Shown here piece after piece: positions 44,513-54,917 of a stretch of DNA of 64,000 bases; the stretch's first letter is position 1, and each line of letters opens with the position of its first letter. The notes under the pieces were generated by a model. That model did not search any database, had not been told where the DNA came from, and saw only the letters and a list, made by a program, of their open reading frames with translations. The DNA is from Sphingopyxis sp. PAMC25046. Lineage in GTDB: Bacteria > Pseudomonadota > Alphaproteobacteria > Sphingomonadales > Sphingomonadaceae. The stretch is taken from NCBI RefSeq assembly GCF_004795895.1, contig NZ_CP039250.1, positions 3,348,001 through 3,412,000 on the forward strand. The letters are read 5' to 3'. Both the position numbers and the translations under genes were made by a program.

Positions 44513-46000
44513 TTACTCCGGTACGAAGGCGGCCGCAGGCATCACCGGCTCGTGCAGCGCCTCGCCGCGCGTCACCTGATAGACCATCCGGTAGCCACCG
44601 AACTCGGGCCAGGGCATCGTACCGGTTCGCGCGAAGCCCGCCCACAAATCATGCACCGCGTCGGCGAGCGCCTGCGGCGGGTCGAGCCCAGCAAGCCCCC
44701 GCGGCCCGGTGACGCTCGCTAGTGTTTTGAACACGAACGGCATCTCGATCCCGTGGCACGCGCCAAGCTCGCCGTCGCACGCGGGCGAGCGCCAGTCGAA
44801 CTCGTACATCCATGTCTTGCCTTGGTGCGCTTCGGCATATTGGCGCGCGGGCCAGCGAAAGACGAGATCGTTCATCGCATCGGTCATCGCCTGACCCGGG
44901 CGTACACCCTTTTGCTGATAGCCATAGGCCTTGAGCACGGCCTTCGCCTCCGGATGCGAACGGCCGAGCAGCCAGCGCGCGAAGAGGCCGCCGATCTTAT
45001 CGCGCACGCCCGTCGGCACGAAATAGAGGTTCATCTCCTCGGCGTTGGTTCCGATGAGAATTTCCACGTCGCGTCCGGCGCCCTTGCGCAGCGCATCGAG
45101 CGGCTTTTCGGGCAGCACATCGTCTCCAAAGACAGGAATGAAGCGGCTGATCCCGTACACCGGCTCGCGTCCCTCATCATCCCGCAAGTCGACCGCCCAA
45201 GGCTTTCCAACCTTGTCGAGCGCATCCATCGCCGCCGCGTGCGAAACGGTGCGGAAGCCGTCAGCGTCGGACCGCACGCGCAGAATCTTCGCGAGCTTCT
45301 TTACCAGTCGCTGCGCGACGTCGATCTCGCGAACCATGGCGCCATGACCGCTTTGAATGATCGCGCGGCGAAACAGGCCCTTGGCAAGCGGCGAGGTCAC
45401 GAGGTCGGCAATCGCCATCGCGCCGGCGCTCTCCCCGAAAACGGTGACGTTTGCCGGATCGCCACCGAATGCCGCGATATTGCGCTGCACCCATGCAAGC
45501 GCAAAGAGCATGTCGCGGAGACCAAGGTTAGTAGGGGCGCCCGGCACGGGCAGAAAGCCGTCGATCCCCATGCGATAGTTGATCGCGACGCAGACGATGC
45601 CCGACGCGGCAAAGGCACTGCCGTCGTGGACCGACGCATCCTTGCAGCCACCGACAAAGCCGCCGCCGTGGATGAAGACCATCACCGGCGCGACCTTGGT
45701 ATCCTTCGGCGCCCACACATTGAGGCGGAGATAATCTCCGTCGCTTCCGTCGCTCCCATGGCCAACGAGCGGCGACGGATCGATCATCGGAAAGGGTCTG
45801 ATCCGGTGTGGCGCCGCGGGACCGGGGCACGCCATATCGCGTACCCCGGTCCACGAGGGAGGCGATTTCGGCAATTCGAAGCGGGCGGGGGGAGCAGCGT
45901 ATGGAATACCAAGGTAGCGACGAACCGAGCCGTCGTAACGTCCACAGATATCCCCACCTTCGATCGAGATCGTTTCGCTCAATGCATCTTCGATGTTCAT
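44513..46000 (-). CDS. Type B carboxylesterase
   Basis: A 495-residue carboxylesterase family protein: oxyanion HGGGFVGG near 111-118 and the nucleophile elbow FGESAGAM with S191; the glutamate/histidine partners lie in the C-terminal half. No signal peptide is visible, so it probably acts in the cytoplasm on an imported ester. It is the first gene of the transcript with the SDR. Confidence 0.93.
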   Translation of the reverse strand: MNIEDALSETISIEGGDICGRYDGSVRRYLGIPYAAPPARFELPKSPPSWTGVRDMACPGPAAPHRIRPFPMIDPSPLVGHGSDGSDGDYLRLNVWAPKDTKVAPVMVFIHGGGFVGGCKDASVHDGSAFAASGIVCVAINYRMGIDGFLPVPGAPTNLGLRDMLFALAWVQRNIAAFGGDPANVTVFGESAGAMAIADLVTSPLAKGLFRRAIIQSGHGAMVREIDVAQRLVKKLAKILRVRSDADGFRTVSHAAAMDALDKVGKPWAVDLRDDEGREPVYGISRFIPVFGDDVLPEKPLDALRKGAGRDVEILIGTNAEEMNLYFVPTGVRDKIGGLFARWLLGRSHPEAKAVLKAYGYQQKGVRPGQAMTDAMNDLVFRWPARQYAEAHQGKTWMYEFDWRSPACDGELGACHGIEMPFVFKTLASVTGPRGLAGLDPPQALADAVHDLWAGFARTGTMPWPEFGGYRMVYQVTRGEALHEPVMPAAAFVPE

Positions 46001-46177
46001 CGTTGCACCATAAGCTCCGCGCCGCCGGGCCGCACAGATAGTTTCATGTGCAGATCAGAAGGCGATATATGCTGAGAGGCTGGCAGTGGCCGATGGCGGA
46101 ATGGCAGATCTCAGCAGAGACGGGTCTAAAGCAGACGCTAAGTCATCGGAACCTGAGCCGACATTTGCGGTCGCTGC

Positions 46178-47077
46178 TTATCCTCCCACTTTATCCAAAG
46201 CGTCGAGTCCCACCGCGAGGGCGCCCAAGGGACCAGCCATCGTCCCCAGTCCAGGCGGTCCAAGGCGGTCGTCGAGCTGCTCGGCATAAGGGGCGAGCGA
46301 CCCATAGTCGGCGATACTTGTGGCGAGTGCCGCGCGCAGCTTGGGAAACAGCCGTTCGTGCGAGGCCAGCACGCCGCCGCCGATCGATATCCGCTCGGGC
46401 GCTGCGGTGACGATCAGATTATGCAGCAGCCCGGCGATGTCGTGGACAAACAAATCCCATTCATCGCCCCCGTCGGGAAGTTCGTGCGGCGGTCGGCTGA
46501 ACCGTCTGGCGAGCGCCGGGCCCGAGATCAGCCCCTCGACGCAATCGCCGTGGAACGGGCACGCGCCGGCGAAATCGTCGCCGGGCGCGCGCCGTACGCG
46601 CATATGCCCCGCCTCGCCATGCGCCACACCCTGCACCGGCCGGCCGGCCGAGATCAGCCCGACGCCGACGCCGGTGCCGACCGTGATATAGCAATGGCTC
46701 GATAATCCTCGTGCAGCGCCCCAGCGTTGTTCGGCAAGCGCAGCGCCGACCACGTCGGTCTGGATAGCCAGCGGCACGCCGTAGCGCGCGGCGAGCCGGC
46801 GCGTGAGATCGGTCCCGCTCCAACCGGGCTTAGGCGTCGCGCTGATGGAGCCATAATCCGGACTGCGCGGATCGAGATCGAGCGGACCGAAGGCGGCGAT
46901 ACCAAGCGCATCGAAGCGCCAGCCGTCGAGTATCTTCTCGAGCGCCGCCAACGTCGTCGCGGGATCGGTGGTGGGCACGGTTTCGCAGGCCCGAACATCG
47001 TCGGGCCCGGTCCCCAGAATGGCGACGCATTTGGTGCCGCCCAGTTCGAGCCCGGCGATGGATGGAGAATATGTCAT
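46178..47077 (-). CDS. ROK-family sugar kinase (fructokinase type), second copy
   Basis: A 299-residue ROK kinase starting MTYSPSIAGLELGGTKCVAILG. Catalytic region: QTDVVGAALAEQRWGAARG; zinc-type segment GACPFHGDCVEGLISGP. It shares long identical stretches with the kinase at 36366 (for example FGPLDLD, the TPKxGWSG block, YITVGTGxGVG). ATG 47077 is chosen; the longer frame is not coding. It follows the PhoD gene by 52 bases and ends the LacI-regulated minus-strand transcript. Confidence 0.92.
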   Translation of the reverse strand: MTYSPSIAGLELGGTKCVAILGTGPDDVRACETVPTTDPATTLAALEKILDGWRFDALGIAAFGPLDLDPRSPDYGSISATPKPGWSGTDLTRRLAARYGVPLAIQTDVVGAALAEQRWGAARGLSSHCYITVGTGVGVGLISAGRPVQGVAHGEAGHMRVRRAPGDDFAGACPFHGDCVEGLISGPALARRFSRPPHELPDGGDEWDLFVHDIAGLLHNLIVTAAPERISIGGGVLASHERLFPKLRAALATSIADYGSLAPYAEQLDDRLGPPGLGTMAGPLGALAVGLDALDKVGG

Positions 47078-47129
47078 GGGAGCTTCCGAGCCAGTGGTGA
47101 GGAAAAATGCGATCCGCCCTGCGCGGCGA

Positions 47130-48689
47130 TCAGGCCCGGACCGCTTCGGGCCGGCCGGGCTCCACGACATAGCGCGCCAGCGTGCTGATGCGGCCGCCGG
47201 GGGTGAACACCTGATCGACGACGCGCAGATCGGCCTGCCAGATCTTGGACTCGACATCGAACAACAGATAGCCGCGCTGGTCATGGATCATCGAAATATG
47301 CGGATTGGTCGCCGCGCGCGGATCGGGACCGATGGGAAGTCCGTTGGTGCTGATCGAGCTGACCGAGGTTCCGTGGAATTCGGGCGCGACCGGCGGGCTT
47401 TCGAGGTCTCCGGGGCGTGACGGGAGGTTGCCGATGAAGAACATGTGGCTGTCGCCTCCGGTAATGACAATGTTCTTGCCGCGTTCCCCGATCATCCCGA
47501 CCAGCCGCTCGCGCGCGCCGGGATAGCCCGTCCAATTGTCGTAGCCGTTCGAAGGCGTCTTCTGCGCCGACCGGTCGAAGGGCATGACGAGGCCGCCGAG
47601 GCCTAGCAGGTTCCAGCCGAAAACGGGGGTCAGGCCTTCGCCCAGCCAGCGTTCCTGCGCCGCGCCCAGCATCGTGTCCGGCGTGTCGCGCGAATCGACG
47701 CAATTGCCGTTGCCGGGCTTTTCGCACAGGCGGATGCTGCGATAGCTACGCTTGTCGAGGACGTGAAGGCGGAGGAGCCGGCCGAAATCGAGCCGCCGAT
47801 ACGTCAGCGGCGATCCCCAGTGCGGAAACTGGCTCCTTCGCACGGGCATATGCTCATACCATGCTTGCATCGCGGCGGCGCGGCGGAGCAGAAAGACTTC
47901 GCGGGGCGTGCTGCCGGCATCAAGATCCCCCGCCCAGTCATTCTCGACTTCATGATCGTCGAAGGTCGACACGAACGCCGCGGCCGCGTGGGCGGCCTTC
48001 AGGTCGGGATCGACCTTGTAGAGCGCATAGCGCTGCCGATAATCGTCGAGGCTGTAGATCTTGTCGCTGTTGTGAGGACGGACGAGGGGCGCCTTGCCCG
48101 GTGCCTGCGGGTTCGCGGCCTTCCCTTCATAGATATAGTCGCCGTAATGATAGACGAGGTCGAGATCGGCTTCCTCGCTGATATGACGCCATGCGGTGAA
48201 GATCCCGCGTTCGTAGTGCTGACAGCCGGCGACCGCGATCCTCAGCCGGTTGGGCGCCGCTCCGGCGGCGGGCGCCGTGCGGACGGCGCCGGTATCGCTG
48301 GGGATCCCGCCCGCGACGAAGCGATACCAGTAGCGGCGATGGCTGCCAAGACCCGCGACCTCGACATGAACTGAATGCGCGAGTTCGGGCCGCGCCAGCG
48401 CGGTGCCGGTCCGCACGATCCGGCGAAACGCCTCATCCTCGGCAACCTCCCAGCCGACCGGCACGGCTTCGGCCAGCATGCCGCCATGGGGTTCGAGCGG
48501 TTTCGGCGCGAGACGGGTCCAGATGACGAAGCCGTCGGGCAGCGGGTCGCCCGAGGCGACGCCCAGCGCGAACGGATCGTCGAGGAATTTCGGCGCCGCG
48601 AGCGCCGGCGAGCGCGCCAGCGCGGCGAACAGCGCGGCGTGTCCACCGGCGGAAAGAAGGGTGCGGCGGCTGAACGGGTGTCCGGTCAT
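47130..48689 (-). CDS. PhoD-like phosphodiesterase/alkaline phosphatase, exported
   Basis: A 519-residue enzyme with a Tat-type signal (FSRRTLLSAGGHAAL). PhoD motifs include VYHYGDYIYEG near 185-195, STFDDHEVENDW near 250-261, and GLTPVFGWNLLGLGG; the core metal site binds Fe/Ca in the family. PhoD enzymes hydrolyse phosphate mono- and diesters, including teichoic acids, in the periplasm. ATG 48689 follows the mannitol-dehydrogenase-family gene by 19 bases. An unusual partner for sugar catabolic genes, it points to a phosphorylated substrate. Confidence 0.92.
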   Translation of the reverse strand: MTGHPFSRRTLLSAGGHAALFAALARSPALAAPKFLDDPFALGVASGDPLPDGFVIWTRLAPKPLEPHGGMLAEAVPVGWEVAEDEAFRRIVRTGTALARPELAHSVHVEVAGLGSHRRYWYRFVAGGIPSDTGAVRTAPAAGAAPNRLRIAVAGCQHYERGIFTAWRHISEEADLDLVYHYGDYIYEGKAANPQAPGKAPLVRPHNSDKIYSLDDYRQRYALYKVDPDLKAAHAAAAFVSTFDDHEVENDWAGDLDAGSTPREVFLLRRAAAMQAWYEHMPVRRSQFPHWGSPLTYRRLDFGRLLRLHVLDKRSYRSIRLCEKPGNGNCVDSRDTPDTMLGAAQERWLGEGLTPVFGWNLLGLGGLVMPFDRSAQKTPSNGYDNWTGYPGARERLVGMIGERGKNIVITGGDSHMFFIGNLPSRPGDLESPPVAPEFHGTSVSSISTNGLPIGPDPRAATNPHISMIHDQRGYLLFDVESKIWQADLRVVDQVFTPGGRISTLARYVVEPGRPEAVRA

Positions 48690-48708
48690 CGGGGCAAGCT
48701 CGATCTGA

Positions 48709-50175
<1,467 letters not shown>

Positions 50176-50205
50176 CTCATCTTCTTCCGGGAAGCCGTGC
50201 CACGA

Positions 50206-51600
50206 TCACCGAGCGGCGCTGACCGCGGGATAGACAGTCAGTTCGATCGGGGCCTGCGGATCGACGACATTGTCGAAATCGATCACCGCACCCTGCGCGA
50301 TCAGCGTTTCGCGCAAGTGCTCGAAATTCATTGCTGACATGCTGTACCCGTGCTTGACGCTCAGTGCGGCGGCCGTTCCCGCGCCCTGCCCCATTGCCAT
50401 GCAGGTCGCCATCACGCGCACCGAGCCGAAGCCGGGACCGTCTGCGCTCAGGCAGCGGCCCGCCGTGACGAGGTTGACGCTGCCGCGCGGCACCAGGCAA
50501 CGGAAGGGAACATTATATTCCTGCCGCGGGATGACGAGGCCATTCTGATCGTTGCTGTCGCTCGCATGGATGTCGATGACGTGCGCACCCTTCGCGATCG
50601 TGTCGGGAAAGGCCTTGGGAAACAGGATGTCGTCGTGTTGCAACTCGTAGAGGCCGACGATGTGATAGGATTCGCGCACCCCCGTCTGGATGCCCGATTT
50701 AGCCAGCCAGCAGTCGCGAAATTCCGGGAACTCGCGGCGCAGGATTTCGATGATGAGCTGGAGATTCTCGCGCAGACTGCATTCGGTTCTGGTGAACCAT
50801 TCGGGATCGCTGGCGTCGGTCGCCTCGCGAAGCACGTTGATGCTCACCATGCCGTCATGGAAAAATTTGTTGATCCACGGGCCGCCGAAAATCGGAATCT
50901 CGCCCCCCTCGTTGAGTTCGAGCAGCCGGTTGCGGATCGTTTCGGACACCGGCAGCATTCCGTCGACGGCGTCGCGGAACAGATAGTCGAGCGCGTCGGT
51001 ATCGACGCCGCCCAACTGGAACCACAATGTCGCCGGCTGCAGCACGTCGCCCTTCGTGGTCGGGAGACCCGCCGCGCGCACGAGATCGGCGTCACCGGTA
51101 CAATCGACGAACGCCTCCGCCTCGTACGCGACGCGGCCTGCCTTGTTCTGTACGATGACATGGGTGACGCGGTCGCCCTCGACGACGCAGTCCGAAAACC
51201 AGCTATGATAGAGCAGGGTCACCCCGCTTTCGAGCAGAAGGCGCTGCGCGGCGAGTTTCAGTATCTCGTCGTTGACGGGAAAATTACCGCTCTCGAGCGA
51301 GACGTTTGCGCCGCCGAGTTCGGCGGCTTTCTGGAGGAGTTCAAACGGAATTCCGCCAATATGCTGCTTACCGAAATGACGGAATTCGCTGATCGGCGTT
51401 ACCAGCGCGCTCGTCGACATGCCGCCGACGAATCCATAGCGTTCGATCAGCAGCGTCCTTGCGCCGTTGCGGGCCGCCGCCACGGCAGCGATTAGCCCAG
51501 CGGGGCCGCCGCCACAGACGACGACGTCATAGCTGCCCCCGACGGGCACCTCGCTGCTCGGCACGCTGATCGACGCATTTTGCTTGAATATCGCGGACAT
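50206..51600 (-). CDS. FAD-dependent oxidoreductase (FAD_oxidored family)
   Basis: A 464-residue flavoprotein of the PF12831 type. The dinucleotide motif VVCGGGPAGLIAAVAAARNGA is near 27-47, and VDCTGDADLVRAAG near 165-178 is the family's second FAD contact; GRCLSADGPGFGSVRV near 403 closes the site. These proteins often occur in carbohydrate utilisation loci, where they oxidise or dehydrogenate sugars, but the reaction is rarely known. It is the first gene of the minus-strand transcript; the LacI operator 51691-51707 lies about 90 bases upstream. Confidence 0.9.
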   Translation of the reverse strand: MSAIFKQNASISVPSSEVPVGGSYDVVVCGGGPAGLIAAVAAARNGARTLLIERYGFVGGMSTSALVTPISEFRHFGKQHIGGIPFELLQKAAELGGANVSLESGNFPVNDEILKLAAQRLLLESGVTLLYHSWFSDCVVEGDRVTHVIVQNKAGRVAYEAEAFVDCTGDADLVRAAGLPTTKGDVLQPATLWFQLGGVDTDALDYLFRDAVDGMLPVSETIRNRLLELNEGGEIPIFGGPWINKFFHDGMVSINVLREATDASDPEWFTRTECSLRENLQLIIEILRREFPEFRDCWLAKSGIQTGVRESYHIVGLYELQHDDILFPKAFPDTIAKGAHVIDIHASDSNDQNGLVIPRQEYNVPFRCLVPRGSVNLVTAGRCLSADGPGFGSVRVMATCMAMGQGAGTAAALSVKHGYSMSAMNFEHLRETLIAQGAVIDFDNVVDPQAPIELTVYPAVSAAR

Positions 51601-51690
51601 ACTTCTTCTACTGGCCAGTTTGGATGGTGAATGGGGCGCGCGCCCGGCCGCACTGAAGCTGCCGCCTGAATCGCCCCTGCAAAGCTATTA

Positions 51691-51707
51691 GATATCGATA
51701 ATGTTTT
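51691..51707 (-). promoter_or_regulatory. LacI-type operator A
   Basis: GATATCGATAATGTTTT, matching the consensus GATAWCGATAATGTTW shared with the sites at 51826 and 54659. It lies upstream of the FAD oxidoreductase gene. Confidence 0.7.
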
Positions 51708-51825
51708 CCTGCCATATGCCCTCCTGCTAGTCAACTCTGCTTTTATCACTATGATATATAGAAATATAATTAGAACATTGCGGATCATAGGCGCATCGCA
51801 GAAATCGCTGAAAATGCAATAATGA

Positions 51826-51845
51826 GATAACGATAATGTTATTTT
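51826..51845 (+). promoter_or_regulatory. LacI-type operator B (autoregulatory)
   Basis: GATAACGATAATGTTATTTT, containing the perfect inverted repeat ATAAC-GATAAT-GTTAT at 51827-51842. It is about 50 bases before the lacI-type gene, suitable for autorepression. Confidence 0.72.
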
Positions 51846-51891
51846 GCGCGTCGTTATGGGCGCTAGAACTATCATTCAAGGAGGTGCATGC

Positions 51892-52950
51892 ATGGTGGAA
51901 ACAAGCAGGGGGCGGCGTCAGCCCACACTCCAGGACCTCGCGAAGGCCGTGGGGCTGACGGCAAATACGATATCGCGCGCGTTGAACGACCGGCCGGGAG
52001 TCAGCGCGACGACCCGCGCGTTGATCAAGGCAGAGGCCGAACGCCTCGGCTATGTTCCCAATGTCCATGCCCGCTCGCTCGTCCTCGGCTCGCGCAAGAC
52101 GATTGGCGTGATCGTCAGCAATATTTCGAACCCCTTTTTCTCGGATCTGGTCAGCGAGGTCGAGCTGCAGGCGCAACATGCCGGCTACACCGTCCTGCTG
52201 CTCCTTTCATACGAATCGGCGGAACGCGAGCGCGATGCCATTGACCGGGCGCTGCGATCCGGGTTGGACGGCCTCATCGCGGCGCCGGTGCAGGAACGCT
52301 CGACCGCCTGGACGCCGGTGATCAAGGCGGGCATTCCGCTGGTCCTCGTCAGCCGCGAACTCCCCGAACTGGGAGTCGATTTCTATTCCACCGACAATGA
52401 CGCGGGTATCCGGCTCACGACCGATGCCGTGCTGGCCATGGGCGCGAAGGACGTCGTGCTGCTCGATGAAGACATGCCCTTTTCAACCATCCGGCTTCGG
52501 ACCGAGGGATTCCGGCATTCGCTCGAGCAGCATGGGCTGACATTCGACCCTCGATACAATCTCGCGCTCATTCCCCCTGCCCGCTCGTTTCGCGTTTCCC
52601 AGTCGTGGCATGCCGACGATGCCTATCGCGTCGCCGCCGACTTACTGGATCGTGGCCGGCGCCCGGATGCCTTCGTCGTTGGCGACGACTATTATGCCCT
52701 CGGCCTGTACCGTGCGCTACGCGAGCGCAACATTCGCATTCCCGACGACGTGATGGTGATGGGATGGGGAAACCTTCCGTTCACACGGTTCATGGAGCCG
52801 CCGCTTTCCACGCTACTCCTCCCCTTCGAAGAAGTCGCCCGCCGCGCCACGCGCCGCCTTCTCGACCATATTCAGGGCACGGCCGACAAGCAGATCGTGA
52901 CCGAGCGCATCGTTCCGGAGCTCGCGATCCGGGCATCGACCACCTGCTGA
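51892..52950 (+). CDS. LacI-family repressor
   Basis: A 352-residue LacI/GalR regulator: the helix-turn-helix and hinge at residues 10-60 (TLQDLAKAVGLTANTISRAL; AERLGYVPNVHARSL) and a periplasmic-binding-protein-like effector domain (IGVIVSNISNPFFSDLVSEV; DAFVVGDDYYALGLYRAL). AAGGAGG lies 6 bases before ATG 51892; the frame to 51844 would include the operator region. It is divergent from the FAD oxidoreductase operon and convergent with the MFS gene, whose stop codon abuts its own. Confidence 0.95.
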   Translation: MVETSRGRRQPTLQDLAKAVGLTANTISRALNDRPGVSATTRALIKAEAERLGYVPNVHARSLVLGSRKTIGVIVSNISNPFFSDLVSEVELQAQHAGYTVLLLLSYESAERERDAIDRALRSGLDGLIAAPVQERSTAWTPVIKAGIPLVLVSRELPELGVDFYSTDNDAGIRLTTDAVLAMGAKDVVLLDEDMPFSTIRLRTEGFRHSLEQHGLTFDPRYNLALIPPARSFRVSQSWHADDAYRVAADLLDRGRRPDAFVVGDDYYALGLYRALRERNIRIPDDVMVMGWGNLPFTRFMEPPLSTLLLPFEEVARRATRRLLDHIQGTADKQIVTERIVPELAIRASTTC

Positions 52951-54303
52951 TCAGGCACCGGTCGCGGCCGCACGCCTTGTTCGGCTCCGTCCGATCACCA
53001 GGAACAGGATCACCGCAGAGACCGGGTGCAGGATCGCCAGCCCCGCGAACAGCGCGATATAGTCGAACTGGGCGAGAAGCGATCCGGCCAGCAGGTTGAG
53101 GACGAGGGAGGTACTGGCGCCGACCGCGCCAAGTATTCCCACCGCGGATGCGTTGATCTTGACCGGAAACAGGCCCGCAAGAAGGACGTTGTATCCGACG
53201 AACCAGGCCTGACAGACCGCGACGACGACGGTGATGATGGCAACGGCGACGAACGCGCTCGACGCCATGGTGATGAGGGCGCCCAGCGGCATCAGCGCGG
53301 CACTGAGGGCGAAGACGCGAAGCTGAACACGGATGGGATCATGCCCACGCTCCGTATAGCGGTCGACCAGGCGGCCAAGCATGATGCAGACCACCACCGC
53401 GACGATATAGGGGATGCCGCCGACGAAGCCCAATTCGGCCAATGACAGCCCGGCGCGCTCCTGGAGATAGCCCGCGCTCCAGAAAAGATAGAAATACCAG
53501 ACCGGGTCGCTGATCATGCGCGCCGCCACGATCGCCAGGAATCTCTTGTCCCCGAGCAGTTCCTTGACCGATGGAGCCTTGTCGTCGACGGCTTCGGGCA
53601 ATGGCGACGGAACGTTCGGCACTGGCTGCGCGGACGAGTCGTTCTTGGTGTCCGTGAACCACCACATGATCGCGACGACGATCCCGACCACCCCCGGTAT
53701 CACGAACGCCATGCGCCAATTGAGGCCCGTCGCCATCAAAGCGATCAAAGGCGGGGCGAGGATGGCGCCGATATTTCCGGCCGGCGTCGCGATACTGATC
53801 GCGAGAGCGCGGCGTTCGACGGGAACCCAGTTCAGGATGGCGCGCTGAACGACCGGAAATGCGCCCGGCTCTGCGGCACCCATCAACACCCGGGACGCCG
53901 CTAGATGCCCGAAGCTATGGGACAGACCCGAGGCGATGTTCGCAACGGACCAGCCGATCGCGAACACCGTCATGCACACCCGTGTGCCGACCCGGTCGAT
54001 CAGCCGCCCGCTCACGACATACATGACGATGTAGGGCAGCATGAACGCGAAGGTCAGCAACGAATAGGCTTCGTCGTCGAAGGCAAGTTGCGTCTTCATG
54101 ACCGGCTTGAGGATGGCCAGCGTCTGCCGATCGAAATAGTTGAGGACCAGCAGCGCCATCGCAAGGCCGATGATGAGCCATGCCTTTCGGGGCATTTTCT
54201 TTACCGGTGCGGGGTCGGCGGGCGCGGTCGGGGCTTGGGTCAACGGACGGGTCCAATCGATTGAGGGTGACGGGCCGGAGCGCCGGCCTCGGGTAAGGCG
54301 CAT
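52951..54303 (-). CDS. MFS transporter, ACS/hexuronate-type
   Basis: A 450-residue major facilitator transporter with about 12 membrane segments (AWLIIGLAMALLVLNYFDRQ; FIPGVVGIVVAIMWWF and others). The DRQTLAILKPVMKTQL start and the SGRLIDRVGTR loop match the anion:cation symporter group that imports galactonate, glucarate and other sugar acids. Residues 1-36 (rich in P/A/R) may be spurious; a downstream start is possible. Its start faces operator C. Confidence 0.88.
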   Translation of the reverse strand: MRLTRGRRSGPSPSIDWTRPLTQAPTAPADPAPVKKMPRKAWLIIGLAMALLVLNYFDRQTLAILKPVMKTQLAFDDEAYSLLTFAFMLPYIVMYVVSGRLIDRVGTRVCMTVFAIGWSVANIASGLSHSFGHLAASRVLMGAAEPGAFPVVQRAILNWVPVERRALAISIATPAGNIGAILAPPLIALMATGLNWRMAFVIPGVVGIVVAIMWWFTDTKNDSSAQPVPNVPSPLPEAVDDKAPSVKELLGDKRFLAIVAARMISDPVWYFYLFWSAGYLQERAGLSLAELGFVGGIPYIVAVVVCIMLGRLVDRYTERGHDPIRVQLRVFALSAALMPLGALITMASSAFVAVAIITVVVAVCQAWFVGYNVLLAGLFPVKINASAVGILGAVGASTSLVLNLLAGSLLAQFDYIALFAGLAILHPVSAVILFLVIGRSRTRRAAATGA

Positions 54304-54917
54304 GTTGCAATCCCATCGTTCAGATCGAGCATTCTGGCAACGAACGCGGTCGCGATCCCGACGATATCGGGCTGGATTGAGGGTCTTTCGCTGCCGGAGC
54401 GGGACGCGCCGCGCGTCCGCCCGGCCTTGGGGAGCATCCCACGCTGTTCGCGCGGTCGGCGCGCCGATGCCGGCGCATGGAAGCTCATGCCTCGCGATTT
54501 GACGGCAGCCACCGCGCCCACGCGTCGCACCCGGCCTCCGCGCGGTGGGCGCGCGCCGCCGCGACGGCCATTGGGTCGAACAGCGGCCGGCACGCCGGCG
54601 GGCGGCCTCAGCGAGATAGCATGCGTGTCACGAATCAAACGCCCCGACCTCCTTCATCAAACATTATCGTTATCGTAAAATGACACAGTCGATCTGTCCA
54701 TAGGGGGATTTCCGCCTAAATGAATTGCACAAATATGTCGCAAATCCGTGTGATAGCGAGGTTATTGACTATTGGAGTTCAATCTGGCAGTTCTACATTA
54801 ACGATATTGTCGATAAAATGTCGTGGCGCAGACAGAGGGTTCGGTCCGCCGGACCGCGGCCTGCACCACGCAAAATTCATATTATCCAATAAAAACAATA
54901 TTTTAGTGGAGGATGTA
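54304..54917. promoter_or_regulatory. Divergent control region with LacI-type operator C
   Basis: 614 bases between the MFS gene and the TonB receptor. The operator AAACATTATCGTTATC (54659-54674) is the reverse complement of the consensus GATAWCGATAATGTTW. It is about 250 bases before the receptor and 360 before the MFS start. AT-rich sequence downstream (about 54680-54900) contains a weaker copy, TCGATAAAATGT (about 54809). Frames on either strand here have no domain signature. Confidence 0.6.

Noticed and set aside
54240..54638. A 132-codon minus-strand frame upstream of the MFS gene
   Set aside because: Overlaps the start of the MFS gene, has arginine-rich composition and no motif; treated as part of the control region.
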